Part shown: in pieces, positions 7,529-13,339 of the stretch
Position numbering within the stretch: the first letter of the stretch is position 1
Layout of the letters: every line of letters starts with the position of its first letter
Assembly (NCBI GenBank): GCA_019594195.1
Contig: JAFDTP010000041.1
Location: 1 to 15,549 of the forward strand
Origin: Thermoplasmata archaeon
GTDB lineage: Archaea; Thermoplasmatota; Thermoplasmata; Halarchaeoplasmatales; Halarchaeoplasmataceae
Reading direction: 5' to 3'
DNA length: 15,549 nucleotides
Position numbers and translations under genes: made by a program
The notes under the pieces: generated by a model
Databases searched by the model: none
What the model saw: the letters and a program-made list of their open reading frames with translations, nothing else
What the model was told of the DNA's origin: nothing

Positions 7529-7572
7529 ATGAGTCAAGCTTTGCTTGGTGAGCAAGAGGAATTTATTCCTCG
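7529..7572. other. Two inverted repeats in each 89-bp unit
   Basis: Within the first unit, CAAGC-TTT-GCTTG (5-bp stem, 3-nt loop) at about 7535-7547 is followed by GAGGAA-TTTA-TTCCTC (6-bp stem, 4-nt loop) at about 7556-7571. The second unit repeats both 89 bp further on. They are short but perfect and could fold in RNA from either strand. Whether this is a functional RNA, recombination-site architecture or chance is not decidable by eye. Confidence 0.5.
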
Positions 7573-7574
7573 TG

Positions 7575-7590
7575 GCTAGACTATGAGCCC
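7575..7590 (-). pseudogene. tRNA-Val 5' fragment, copy 2
   Basis: The minus strand reads GGGCTCATAGTCTAGC, identical to nt 1-16 of the intact tRNA (acceptor 5' strand and start of the D-arm), then diverges into CACGAGG. There is no remaining tRNA body, so it cannot fold as a tRNA. Confidence 0.85.
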
Positions 7591-7663
7591 GTTGGCGAAT
7601 ATGTCTAGATGGGGACCATGAGTCAAGCTTTGCTTGGTGAGCAAGAGGAATTTATTCCTCGTG

Positions 7664-7679
7664 GCTAGACTATGAGCCC
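7664..7679 (-). pseudogene. tRNA-Val 5' fragment, outermost copy
   Basis: A third identical 16-nt tRNA 5' fragment, with the same 8-nt flank. Beyond it the sequence leaves the repeat and reaches a strong TATA box. Because the promoter spacing is normal from here, this is probably the original position of the tRNA 5' end. Confidence 0.8.
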
Positions 7680-7688
7680 GTTGGCGAC

Positions 7689-7703
7689 CAGTAATGATTA
7701 CTG
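7689..7703. promoter_or_regulatory. Palindrome at the probable transcription start of the tRNA array
   Basis: CAGTAAT-G-ATTACTG has perfect 7-bp arms around one central base. It sits between the TATA box at 7711-7720 and the end of the repeat array at 7687, about where minus-strand transcription should start. It could be an operator or an element boundary. Confidence 0.35.
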
Positions 7704-7710
7704 CTATCAA

Positions 7711-7720
7711 TTATATATCT
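7711..7720 (-). promoter_or_regulatory. TATA box upstream of the tRNA-Val array
   Basis: The minus strand reads AGATATATAA. Transcription starting about 26 bp downstream, near 7689, would give a leader of about 10 nt before the outermost tRNA fragment (5' base at 7679), a normal archaeal tRNA arrangement. The intact tRNA starts 178 bp further downstream. Confidence 0.6.
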
Positions 7721-7766
7721 CTTTTCCTTTTTACCGATCTCCTCATCTACTGCAGGCAAAAGATTG

Positions 7767-7773
7767 TTATACT
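7767..7773 (+). promoter_or_regulatory. TATA box of elp3
   Basis: TTATACT is centred 26 bp before ATG 7796, the spacing expected for a leaderless transcript. It falls inside the longer open frame that begins at 7694, arguing against starts upstream of 7796. Confidence 0.5.
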
Positions 7774-7795
7774 CTCGACTCGAAAACTATCATCG

Positions 7796-9337
7796 ATGAG
7801 TTACTTTAAAGATATCATCAGCGGTATAATCGAGGGAGAGATAAGCACTCCCGATGAGCTTCAAAAGGCCAAGATGAGGCTCTGTAAAAAACATGGGAGG
7901 GACGAACTTCCTAAGAACTCAGAGATCCTAGAAGTTGTGGATGGGATGGACGACGTGGATAGAGAAGACGTCGTGCACGTGCTTCAAAGGAAACCCTCTC
8001 GTAAAAAGTCAGGTGTATCGGTGATAGCTGTTATGACTTCACCTGAAGAGTGCCCTCACGGCCGCTGTAGGATGTGTCCTGGAGGTCCAAAAAGCGAAGA
8101 TCCCAGCCCTCAATCATATACTGGTGAAGAGCCCGCTGCATTAAGGGGAGCAAGGAACGGATTCGACCCATACGAACAGGTCAAAGACAGGCTTGAACAG
8201 TACCGAGCTATAGGTCATAAAACCGACAAGATCGATATGATAATAATGGGAGGAACTTTTCCTGACCGGGATTGGAGCTATCAGAAGGATTTTGTCAAAG
8301 GATGTTTTGAAGCCCTGAATGGTCGTAGGTCTCAAAGCCTAAAGCATGCTCAAAAAATCAATGAAAGTGCAGGCAGAAGATGCATCGGTATGACAATAGA
8401 GACTAGACCGGATCACTGCGGTCCTTCAGAACTCGATAAGATGCTAGACCTAGGCGCGACAAAAGTTGAGATAGGCGTTCAGTCTATCAGAGACGAAGTT
8501 CTAGAGGATATCAAAAGAGGCCATACAGTTAGGGATTCGATCGAAGCAACGAGAGCAGCTAAAGACAAAGGGTTCAAAGTTTGTTACCACATCATGCCTG
8601 GTCTTCCCGGTATGAGTGAGCAGGATGACCTGGATGACTTCATCAGATTGTTCGATGATCCTCGATTCAAACCGGACATGCTGAAGATCTATCCTGCACT
8701 GGTGATCAAAAGTACAGAGATCTACCAGGATTGGAAAGCTGGGGAGTATGAACCCTTGTCTACGGAAAGAGCCTCGGAACTTATAGCCGAGATGAAAGCA
8801 AGGGTCCCAAGATACGTTAGGATACAGAGGGTTCAGAGAGACATCCCATCTCAGATAGTAGAAGCTGGAGTCAAAAAGACCAATCTGAGACAATATGCCC
8901 GTGAAGAACTCAAGAAAAAAGACTCTGATTGTGAATGTATAAGATGCAGGGAAGCCGGACATTCTGAAGAAGTGATCGACATGGAATCGATCGGCTTGGA
9001 CCATTTGACTTATAAAGCATCTGAAGGAAAAGAACACTTCATCTCTTTGAGCGATGAAAAAGATATAATGTTGGGTTATGGAAGGTTGAGGATACCTGAT
9101 GATCATCTTCCAGTGATCAGAGAACTGAAGGTGGTCGGAGAGATGACCCCTGTACACGAAAAGGGAGACGGATATCAACATTCAGGTTACGGTTCTGAGA
9201 TACTACAGGAGTGCGAGACGATAGCTAGAGACCATGCGAGTAAATTGAGGATTATCAGTGGCGTAGGCGCGAGAAACTATTATAGAAAATTCGGATATAG
9301 TTTAGAAAGGCCGTACATGATAAAAGATTTTGAGTGA
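7796..9337 (+). CDS. elp3: Elp3, tRNA U34 carboxymethyltransferase (radical SAM/acetyltransferase)
   Basis: Elp3 forms the cm5U34 modification at the wobble position of tRNA from acetyl-CoA and SAM. Archaea have it without the other Elongator subunits. From ATG 7796 the product has 513 residues. The radical SAM domain carries CPHGRCRMCPGG, with cluster ligands Cys86, Cys91 and Cys94, then MGGTFPDRDW, MTIETRPDHC, KVEIGVQSI and YHIMPGLPGM, all strongly Elp3-like. A Cys-containing linker CECIRCREAGH (about residues 380-390) matches the family's zinc site. The C-terminal GNAT domain shows the acetyl-CoA motif QHSGYGSEIL and the terminal NYYRKFGY with the conserved tyrosine pair (495/496). Length is slightly below the usual 530-550. 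The open frame extends to 7694, but that part is hydrophobic, unlike Elp3, and contains the promoter. Upstream lies the tRNA-Val array; no functional link is implied. Confidence 0.96.
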   Translation: MSYFKDIISGIIEGEISTPDELQKAKMRLCKKHGRDELPKNSEILEVVDGMDDVDREDVVHVLQRKPSRKKSGVSVIAVMTSPEECPHGRCRMCPGGPKSEDPSPQSYTGEEPAALRGARNGFDPYEQVKDRLEQYRAIGHKTDKIDMIIMGGTFPDRDWSYQKDFVKGCFEALNGRRSQSLKHAQKINESAGRRCIGMTIETRPDHCGPSELDKMLDLGATKVEIGVQSIRDEVLEDIKRGHTVRDSIEATRAAKDKGFKVCYHIMPGLPGMSEQDDLDDFIRLFDDPRFKPDMLKIYPALVIKSTEIYQDWKAGEYEPLSTERASELIAEMKARVPRYVRIQRVQRDIPSQIVEAGVKKTNLRQYAREELKKKDSDCECIRCREAGHSEEVIDMESIGLDHLTYKASEGKEHFISLSDEKDIMLGYGRLRIPDDHLPVIRELKVVGEMTPVHEKGDGYQHSGYGSEILQECETIARDHASKLRIISGVGARNYYRKFGYSLERPYMIKDFE

Positions 9338-9353
9338 AATATAGTAAGATAAA

Positions 9354-9362
9354 TTTTAAATA
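9354..9362 (+). promoter_or_regulatory. TATA box of first Gln/Pro-rich membrane gene
   Basis: TTTTAAATA lies 39 bp before ATG 9393, with GGTGA at 9384-9388 as ribosome binding site. The same TTTTAAATA and GGTGA recur at the same spacing before the second paralog. Confidence 0.55.
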
Positions 9363-9392
9363 CGATAGGTAAATATATTATCTGGTGAAAAA

Positions 9393-9887
9393 ATGGATGA
9401 AGGAGGACAGATAGGAGAAGATTCACCCGGAGAGAGCAGCGAACAAGAACCTTGGTCCCAGCAGCAATCACAAGAGGGATCACAAGGACAACAACCTCAG
9501 GGTAGACAACAATACCAACAACAGCCACCGCCTCGACATCCCGCACCTAGGTCACAGCCATTCAGCTCTGAACAATTGAGTGAAACACTAGGTATGGCAC
9601 TCGTTTTAGGCATCATACTTCTGTTCGTAGGAGGTATCTTGGTCTCTACAGCGGGTTTCTTAGATGCAGAGGATCCAGACAATTACAACACGAAAGAAAA
9701 CATAAACGCAGTAGCTAATTTATTGAGCTCTATTGGTCTGCTAGCGATCGGAGGCGTAGCTTCTTGGGCTTTCTACCAAGCTGATGATCTAACAGAAAAA
9801 CAGAAACTGTTCCTTATGCTATTGATCGTTGGAGCCATAATCGGCTTTACAATAGTCCTAACTAACGGACCTATGGGCTTGTTTTGA
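9393..9887 (+). CDS. Three-TM protein with Gln/Pro-rich N-terminus, paralog 1
   Basis: The product has 164 residues. Residues 1-60 are low-complexity, opening MDEGGQIGEDSPGE and becoming rich in Q, P, S and G (for example QQYQQQPPPRHPAPRSQP). Three hydrophobic helices follow at about 67-90, 108-128 and 136-160. There are no catalytic motifs, and I do not recognise a family. It is paralogous to the gene at 10042-10581: same N-terminal pattern, same helix layout, and similar promoter and ribosome binding site. ATG 9393 is supported by GGTGA 4 nt upstream. A Gln/Pro-rich cytosolic tail on a small membrane bundle could be a protein-interaction platform, but this is conjecture. Confidence 0.8.
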   Translation: MDEGGQIGEDSPGESSEQEPWSQQQSQEGSQGQQPQGRQQYQQQPPPRHPAPRSQPFSSEQLSETLGMALVLGIILLFVGGILVSTAGFLDAEDPDNYNTKENINAVANLLSSIGLLAIGGVASWAFYQADDLTEKQKLFLMLLIVGAIIGFTIVLTNGPMGLF

Positions 9888-9898
9888 GGCTAGTCAAC

Positions 9899-9953
9899 AT
9901 CGGTTTTAACCCGATCAGGAAAACACTTTTCATTTTATTTTTTAATATTTTTC
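9899..9953 (+). terminator. Hairpin plus T-tracts after paralog 1
   Basis: ATCGG-TTTTAAC-CCGAT (5-bp stem) at 9899-9915 begins 12 bp after the stop. A long T-rich stretch follows at 9927-9953 with runs of four to six T. It separates the two paralogs into independent transcripts. Confidence 0.6.
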
Positions 9954-10001
9954 GATCTCACCCTCCAACAATATTAAAAATCATCATATATAGAAGAAAA
10001 A

Positions 10002-10010
10002 TTTTAAATA
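10002..10010 (+). promoter_or_regulatory. TATA box of second Gln/Pro-rich membrane gene
   Basis: TTTTAAATA lies 40 bp before TTG 10042, and GGTGA at 10032-10036 is the ribosome binding site. The layout matches the promoter at 9354 almost exactly, consistent with a duplicated gene plus promoter. Confidence 0.55.
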
Positions 10011-10041
10011 TAATAGATTGATTTATTGATTGGTGATAAAT

Positions 10042-10581
10042 TTGAATGAAGAAGGACCAATAGATGAAGGCGGTCCAAGAGAAGACACTGGACAGGGAGA
10101 TTGGTCAGAACAGCAACCACCACAACAGCAGCCTCCACAGCAACAGCAACCACAACGTCAAGTACAACGTCCTCCACGACGTGGTTTTTTGGAGGGCTTG
10201 ACAAGCAATGATGGCCTAGCAAAGGTTATAACAATCGGGTTCGTCCTACTGCTGGTCGGGATGTTGATCATCCATGCTGCACCGTTCGCAACAAATTATG
10301 ACGGTGACGATATATACGGTGACGAGGACGATGATGAAGATACAGGTCTAACCCCTAGAGAGCAACAGGATGATGAGGCGTTCGAGAACGCTATGGAGTA
10401 TACTGGACAGATCATCAGAGATATCGGTATATTCTTAGTAGGTCTGTTCCTGGTACTAGGCGGTATATACAGGGATGATCTAGATAATAAATACAGGATG
10501 GTCATGGTTTCGGTCGCTATACTGTTCATACTTGTGGCCTGGTTCGGTTTCCTCACAGCGATCCCGGTCGCTCCAGTCTAG
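10042..10581 (+). CDS. Three-TM protein with Gln/Pro-rich N-terminus, paralog 2
   Basis: The product has 179 residues from TTG 10042. This start is chosen because it aligns with ATG 9393 of the first paralog (LNEEGPIDEGG against MDEGGQIGEDS) and has GGTGA at the same distance; earlier TTG/GTG codons at 10030 and 10033 overlap the ribosome binding site. Residues 1-50 are acidic then Gln/Pro-rich (QQPPQQQPPQQQQPQRQVQRPPRR). Helices lie at about 61-82, 126-145 and 152-174. Unlike paralog 1 it has an extra acidic loop between helices 1 and 2 (DGDDIYGDEDDDEDTG). No family is recognised. It converges with the zinc-ribbon gene across a 26-bp gap. Confidence 0.78.
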   Translation: MNEEGPIDEGGPREDTGQGDWSEQQPPQQQPPQQQQPQRQVQRPPRRGFLEGLTSNDGLAKVITIGFVLLLVGMLIIHAAPFATNYDGDDIYGDEDDDEDTGLTPREQQDDEAFENAMEYTGQIIRDIGIFLVGLFLVLGGIYRDDLDNKYRMVMVSVAILFILVAWFGFLTAIPVAPV

Positions 10582-10607
10582 AACAGATCAAAACTAGACC
10601 TCAGGAG

Positions 10608-11075
10608 TCATACCCTGCAAAAAACCCCTTCCTCTTTTTCATATATCTCCTTTGACCTCTTAAGTTTTTTTTCTAGGTCCTCTATACCCTCTTTATCTAA
10701 TAATTCATAGACTTTTTGAACGTCATCGATCTCGAACGAGCCTAACTCTCCGCCGAGGACTCTACATATTATATCCAACTTTTCCCTTTCATCATCAGCT
10801 ACGTCGGCTTCGATAGAAGCCTTGACATGTGGATCGTTCTCTTCTTCGTTTTCATCCTCAGGTAACTCCCCGCCCTCCATCTTTGCGTTCAATCTACCGA
10901 CCGCCCAGCTGGCTTCTTCGCGTGAATCCGTTTTGAAATGCAGTTTCATCTTACTTATGGTGATCCTTTTTCCGCATTGATGACACTCAGTAGTCTCGTT
11001 CTTCAAGAGAACGGTTTTGGGGCTTTTGCAGTCTGAGCAAACGATTATACCGTACTTACATTCTTTATCCTTCAT
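10608..11075 (-). CDS. Zinc-ribbon protein resembling haloarchaeal DUF5817 proteins
   Basis: The product has 155 residues. An N-terminal zinc ribbon uses CSDC (Cys13, Cys16) and CHQC (Cys31, Cys34). It is followed by KMKLHFKTDSREEASWAVGRL, a pattern I recall from haloarchaeal DUF5817 proteins (GCSDCxxxWxVEG...TTQCPRCGKRH...). An acidic linker (about 70-90, EDENEEENDPH) leads to a helical region about 95-150. The ribbon suggests nucleic-acid binding; the function of the family is not established. It is translationally coupled to the arginine decarboxylase: its ATG overlaps the decarboxylase stop by 4 bp (ATGA on the minus strand). The family assignment is from memory of the motif spacing. Confidence 0.7.
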   Translation of the reverse strand: MKDKECKYGIIVCSDCKSPKTVLLKNETTECHQCGKRITISKMKLHFKTDSREEASWAVGRLNAKMEGGELPEDENEEENDPHVKASIEADVADDEREKLDIICRVLGGELGSFEIDDVQKVYELLDKEGIEDLEKKLKRSKEIYEKEEGVFCRV

Positions 11076-11548
11076 GGTAAAAACACCAAACCCGCTATCA
11101 CACAGCCGGATTCATCTTCTCCAACGACCATCTTTTCGCAGCGTGAGCCGACCTCGACGAGGTCTACGTCTCTAGAATCACCCATATCATTTAACCTGTT
11201 CTCCAATTCATTTTCAAATTCACCAAGGTCGATACTTTCGGAACTACTAGACATCTCCATCACATATCCACCTTTCTTGTCTTTTCTAAATCCCCATGCC
11301 ACACCAGCAGCTATTTCCTCATCTTCACCTGTCGATTCGCTCAAAACCGCCGGTACAAGTTCGCCTACTTCAGCATGGATTTCATCCTTCTTTTCGATAC
11401 CTTCAGGCAGTACGGAGGATACCTTTATCAAGTTCAATTCACCTATAGAGGCGTCTATCATGGCTTTATCGACTGCATTCAAAGAAGAGATAGAACTTCT
11501 CCCCTTACCGGTAACGACTGTGAATCTTTTGGGTTTTTTGAACATCAT
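11072..11548 (-). CDS. pdaD: Pyruvoyl-dependent arginine decarboxylase
   Basis: The enzyme converts arginine to agmatine and CO2, the first step in archaeal polyamine synthesis and the supply of agmatine for tRNA-Ile2 agmatidine. The 158-residue proenzyme should self-cleave between the serines of LIKVSSVLP (Ser44-Ser45 from ATG 11548), making the pyruvoyl group at the new N-terminus of the alpha chain. Other family features are FTVVTGKGRSSISSLNAVDKAM, ELVPAVLSE and AAGVAWGF, and the size matches the family. ATG 11548 is chosen because a TATA-like AAGATTAAAG lies about 26 bp upstream; TTG 11551 and ATG 11545 are adjacent alternatives. It heads a two-gene operon with the zinc-ribbon protein. 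Confidence 0.92.
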   Translation of the reverse strand: MMFKKPKRFTVVTGKGRSSISSLNAVDKAMIDASIGELNLIKVSSVLPEGIEKKDEIHAEVGELVPAVLSESTGEDEEIAAGVAWGFRKDKKGGYVMEMSSSSESIDLGEFENELENRLNDMGDSRDVDLVEVGSRCEKMVVGEDESGCVIAGLVFLP

Positions 11549-11569
11549 CAATTCAGCATTCTAGAGAAC

Positions 11570-11580
11570 ACTTTAATCTT
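11570..11580 (-). promoter_or_regulatory. TATA-like element of arginine decarboxylase operon
   Basis: The minus strand reads AAGATTAAAG, centred about 26 bp before ATG 11548, suggesting a leaderless transcript. Confidence 0.45.
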
Positions 11581-11601
11581 TTCGCTCTTCGATTCAAAAA
11601 A

Positions 11602-11610
11602 AGCTTATAT
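11602..11610 (+). promoter_or_regulatory. TATA box of the 67-residue membrane protein gene
   Basis: AGCTTATAT is centred about 26 bp before ATG 11632, again the leaderless spacing. It is divergent from the arginine decarboxylase promoter 30 bp away. Confidence 0.5.
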
Positions 11611-11631
11611 CCCTAGTAGATAGGAATATCC

Positions 11632-11835
11632 ATGGTATCGGTGCCCATATTGGTCTTCATCGGAGTACTCTTGATCATACTAGCAGCTTGGTTGGTTTGG
11701 CAGCTTATCAAGCTGTTTTTAGTCCTAGTACTCATAGCGATACTGCTCGCAGCTCTATGGGAGTACCTTCCATTCGATTTTCTATTCCCACCAATTGAGG
11801 AACTGTCATATAATTTGATATGGGCTGTGATCTAA
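11632..11835 (+). CDS. Small two-TM membrane protein
   Basis: The product has 67 residues, almost all membrane: helix 1 at about 4-24 (VPILVFIGVLLIILAAWLVW) and helix 2 at about 26-44 (IKLFLVLVLIAILLAALWE). A short tail PFDFLFPPIEELSYNLIW follows. No family is recognised. It has its own leaderless-type promoter and stands alone between two minus-strand operons, with its end 21 bp from the end of the carbonic anhydrase gene. The clean promoter spacing and the biased hydrophobic composition make it a likely real gene. Function is unknown. Confidence 0.65.
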   Translation: MVSVPILVFIGVLLIILAAWLVWQLIKLFLVLVLIAILLAALWEYLPFDFLFPPIEELSYNLIWAVI

Positions 11836-11856
11836 AATAAGAGGACGATAGCAAGA

Positions 11857-12357
11857 TCAATACTTTTCATATCTTCCTGACTTGTGCGCATCGCGGAGAT
11901 CGTGATAATGCTCGGCATTCTCTTTTGTCTTTTCTATAAGACTCTCATCGTCTTCTCTTACTATATCTGCGGGTACACCGACAGCCATACAGTGATCCGG
12001 GATCTCTTTACCGGGTGGAACTAGAGCGTTAGCCCCTATTATACATCCCTTTCCGACTTTAGCACCACTCAATACAGACGCGTTCATGCCTATGATCGTC
12101 TCGTCTCCGATTTCACATCCATGGATGACAGCTCCATGGCCGATGGTCACGTCCTTTCCGATCTTAGCCTCATTTTCGTAATCTACGTGGACCATCACGA
12201 GATCTTGGATATTGGAACCTTCGCCTACCTCGATATAGTTTTGATCTCCTCTTAAGACCGCCTGAGGCCAGATACTCACACCCTCTTTGAGCTCAACATC
12301 ACCGATGATAGTGGCATCTTCAGCCACGAAACACGAATCGTCGACTTTAGGAGACAT
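11857..12357 (-). CDS. Gamma-carbonic anhydrase family protein (hexapeptide repeat)
   Basis: The 166-residue product is a left-handed beta-helix built of hexapeptide repeats (IGDVELKEGVSIW, IGKDVTIGHGAVI, CEIGDETIIGMNA, GAKVGKGCIIGAN) followed by a C-terminal helix. The three zinc histidines of Cam-type enzymes align with His57 (MVHV), His74 and His79 (IGHGAVIHG). Arg36 and Asp38 in VLRGDQN and Gln51 in NIQD also match. The trimeric family interconverts CO2 and bicarbonate, but many short members (YrdA, CaiE, PaaY type) show no measurable activity. The acidic loop with the Cam proton-shuttle glutamate is absent, so the assignment stays at family level. It lies 19 bp downstream of the PRC-barrel gene on the same strand. 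Confidence 0.88.
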   Translation of the reverse strand: MSPKVDDSCFVAEDATIIGDVELKEGVSIWPQAVLRGDQNYIEVGEGSNIQDLVMVHVDYENEAKIGKDVTIGHGAVIHGCEIGDETIIGMNASVLSGAKVGKGCIIGANALVPPGKEIPDHCMAVGVPADIVREDDESLIEKTKENAEHYHDLRDAHKSGRYEKY

Positions 12358-12376
12358 CTATTTCCTCCCTTAAGAT

Positions 12377-12634
12377 CTATTCAGACTCACCGGACATGGA
12401 TATCCTTTCGGGGAAGTGACTCAATATGATGATATCTCCGACAGCGGAAACCCATCTAAATGGTACGAGCGTACTCTTAGACTCTTCTACGAGCAGTGGA
12501 TTCGTTTCTCCAACAAATATGCCGTCGACTTCACCCTCTTCTATATCCATGACCACATTATCTACGGTCCCAAGGAACATTCCTTTCTTCGTGTAGACCT
12601 GTAACCCTATCAATTCAGATGACTCTTCTAGCAT
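12377..12634 (-). CDS. PRC-barrel domain protein
   Basis: The product has 85 residues from ATG 12634 (MLEESSELIGLQVYTKKGMFLG). It is a single PRC-barrel: ELIGLQVYTKKGMFLGTVDNVVMDIEEGEVDGIFV, then a TLVPFRWVSAVGDIIIL strand ending the barrel. The domain occurs in RimM and photosynthetic reaction centre subunit H; stand-alone archaeal copies are common and have been linked to cell division (CdpB proteins in haloarchaea) and to RNA processing. Nothing here separates these roles. A start at 12685 would add 17 residues but would cover the TATA-like element centred near 12664, which suits a leaderless start at 12634. It is followed by the gamma-carbonic anhydrase gene. Confidence 0.85.
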   Translation of the reverse strand: MLEESSELIGLQVYTKKGMFLGTVDNVVMDIEEGEVDGIFVGETNPLLVEESKSTLVPFRWVSAVGDIIILSHFPERISMSGESE

Positions 12635-12658
12635 GTTAATCAATACGAGTATTGAATT

Positions 12659-12669
12659 AAGTAATTTAA
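12659..12669 (-). promoter_or_regulatory. TATA-like element of PRC-barrel/carbonic anhydrase operon
   Basis: The minus strand reads GATTTAAATTAC, centred roughly 28-30 bp before ATG 12634. Confidence 0.4.
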
Positions 12670-12708
12670 ATCTTTTTATCTTCAACTGAGTTGTAGGAAA
12701 GCAGCGAT

Positions 12709-12717
12709 AGATTTATA
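12709..12717 (+). promoter_or_regulatory. TATA box of the mrp operon
   Basis: AGATTTATA at 12709-12717 would start transcription near 12740, giving a leader of about 30 nt before ATG 12770 that contains GAGGT. The alternative is a 9-nt leader before TTG 12749. Confidence 0.45.
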
Positions 12718-12769
12718 GCTTGCATCATCGATAAGTCAACGGAAAGATTTGTCAGACAGAGGTCAGACG

Positions 12770-13339
12770 ATGGCTGATGGGATGTCCGAAGAGGAGCCTT
12801 TGAATCGACATTATGCACTTTTAGATGTACTTTTACTTTTATTCTGGCTCCTACTTACGGGAGAACTGATCAAGATTTTTAGAGGGGGCGATCTGTCACT
12901 GTATACCTTGGGATCGGGTATAGTAGGTGCCAGTGTAGTGACTTTGACGGTCCATAGATTTGTCATACGTGGTGAGGAAAGAAAAAAGACCCGATTGGCC
13001 GAATATTTGAACTCATTGAAGAACATTTTAGCTCTTTTCGTGGACGTCACGTTAAAGCTAATAATCGCTAACGGCATACTCATCTATCAATCTTTGACGA
13101 TGAAAGTAGAACCTAGGGTCGTCAGGACTAAGGTCAGTCTGACTTCAGAGAGTGAAGTCACTCTTATCTCCCTATTGATCACTTTAACCCCGGGAACACT
13201 TGTGATCGATGTCGAAGAGAAGGAGGATTCTTACTTCCTTTACGTCCATTACTCTTATCTAAAAGCTGAAAACTTGAGTGAGAACATCAAAGAATCTATA
13301 CTCAATTGGGATAGGATGATCAGGGGTGTTTTTCGATGA
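12770..13339 (+). CDS. mrpE: MrpE/MbhA-type antiporter subunit
   Basis: The product has 189 residues from ATG 12770, which has GAGGT 6 nt upstream; TTG 12749 would add 7 residues and cannot be excluded. Two hydrophobic segments near the N-terminus (LLDVLLLLFWLLLTGEL and a glycine-rich helix, YTLGSGIVGASVVTLTV) and one around LALFVDVTLKLIIANGILI are followed by the family signature: LISLLITLTPGTLVIDVEEKEDSYFLYVHY. This corresponds to the MrpE pattern in which a conserved TPGT turn precedes a cytosolic beta region. MrpE is a small subunit of the Mrp cation/proton antiporter membrane complex; the same subunit is called MbhA in membrane-bound hydrogenase. It opens an operon whose genes all overlap or nearly so, and its stop overlaps mrpF by ATGA. 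Confidence 0.9.
   Translation: MADGMSEEEPLNRHYALLDVLLLLFWLLLTGELIKIFRGGDLSLYTLGSGIVGASVVTLTVHRFVIRGEERKKTRLAEYLNSLKNILALFVDVTLKLIIANGILIYQSLTMKVEPRVVRTKVSLTSESEVTLISLLITLTPGTLVIDVEEKEDSYFLYVHYSYLKAENLSENIKESILNWDRMIRGVFR

Larger units (their letters stand above)
7486..7687. repeat. 89-bp tandem repeat (2.27 copies) derived from the tRNA-Val 5' end
   Basis: Two identical 89-bp units lie at 7486-7574 and 7575-7663, followed by a 24-bp partial copy at 7664-7687. Each copy starts with 24 bp made of the first 16 nt of tRNA-Val (minus strand) and 8 nt of its upstream flank. The two full units also carry a 65-bp insert that is not tRNA sequence. I read both full units base by base and found no difference, so the array is recent, under active homogenisation, or an assembly product. 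There is no coding potential in it. Confidence 0.95.

Noticed and set aside
7505..7570. Box C/D sRNA in the repeat insert
   Set aside because: ATGAG and GTGAG resemble box C only loosely, and no CTGA box D is correctly placed.
7428..7679. tRNA-Val with an intron, the outer fragment being the 5' exon
   Set aside because: The innermost copy already gives a contiguous complete tRNA, so splicing is unnecessary. A 5' exon ending at nt 16 in the D-loop would need a non-canonical site, and I see no bulge-helix-bulge there. Kept only as a remote option.
7486..7687. CRISPR array
   Set aside because: The sequences between the 24-bp repeats are identical rather than unique spacers, there are only two, no cas genes are nearby, and the repeat is tRNA sequence.
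7694..7795. Upstream extension of elp3 from ATG 7694
   Set aside because: The 34 extra residues are hydrophobic and unlike Elp3 N-termini, the stretch contains the elp3 TATA box, and the frame begins right beside the tRNA array promoter. ATG 7796 has leaderless spacing.
8501..9181. Long open frame antisense to elp3
   Set aside because: Its composition (Phe, Ser and His-rich, no motifs) is that of a shadow of the highly conserved elp3 coding strand; no promoter or ribosome binding site of its own.
11277..11623. Plus-strand open frames over the arginine decarboxylase gene
   Set aside because: Antisense to a strongly conserved enzyme; serine- and proline-rich shadow composition.
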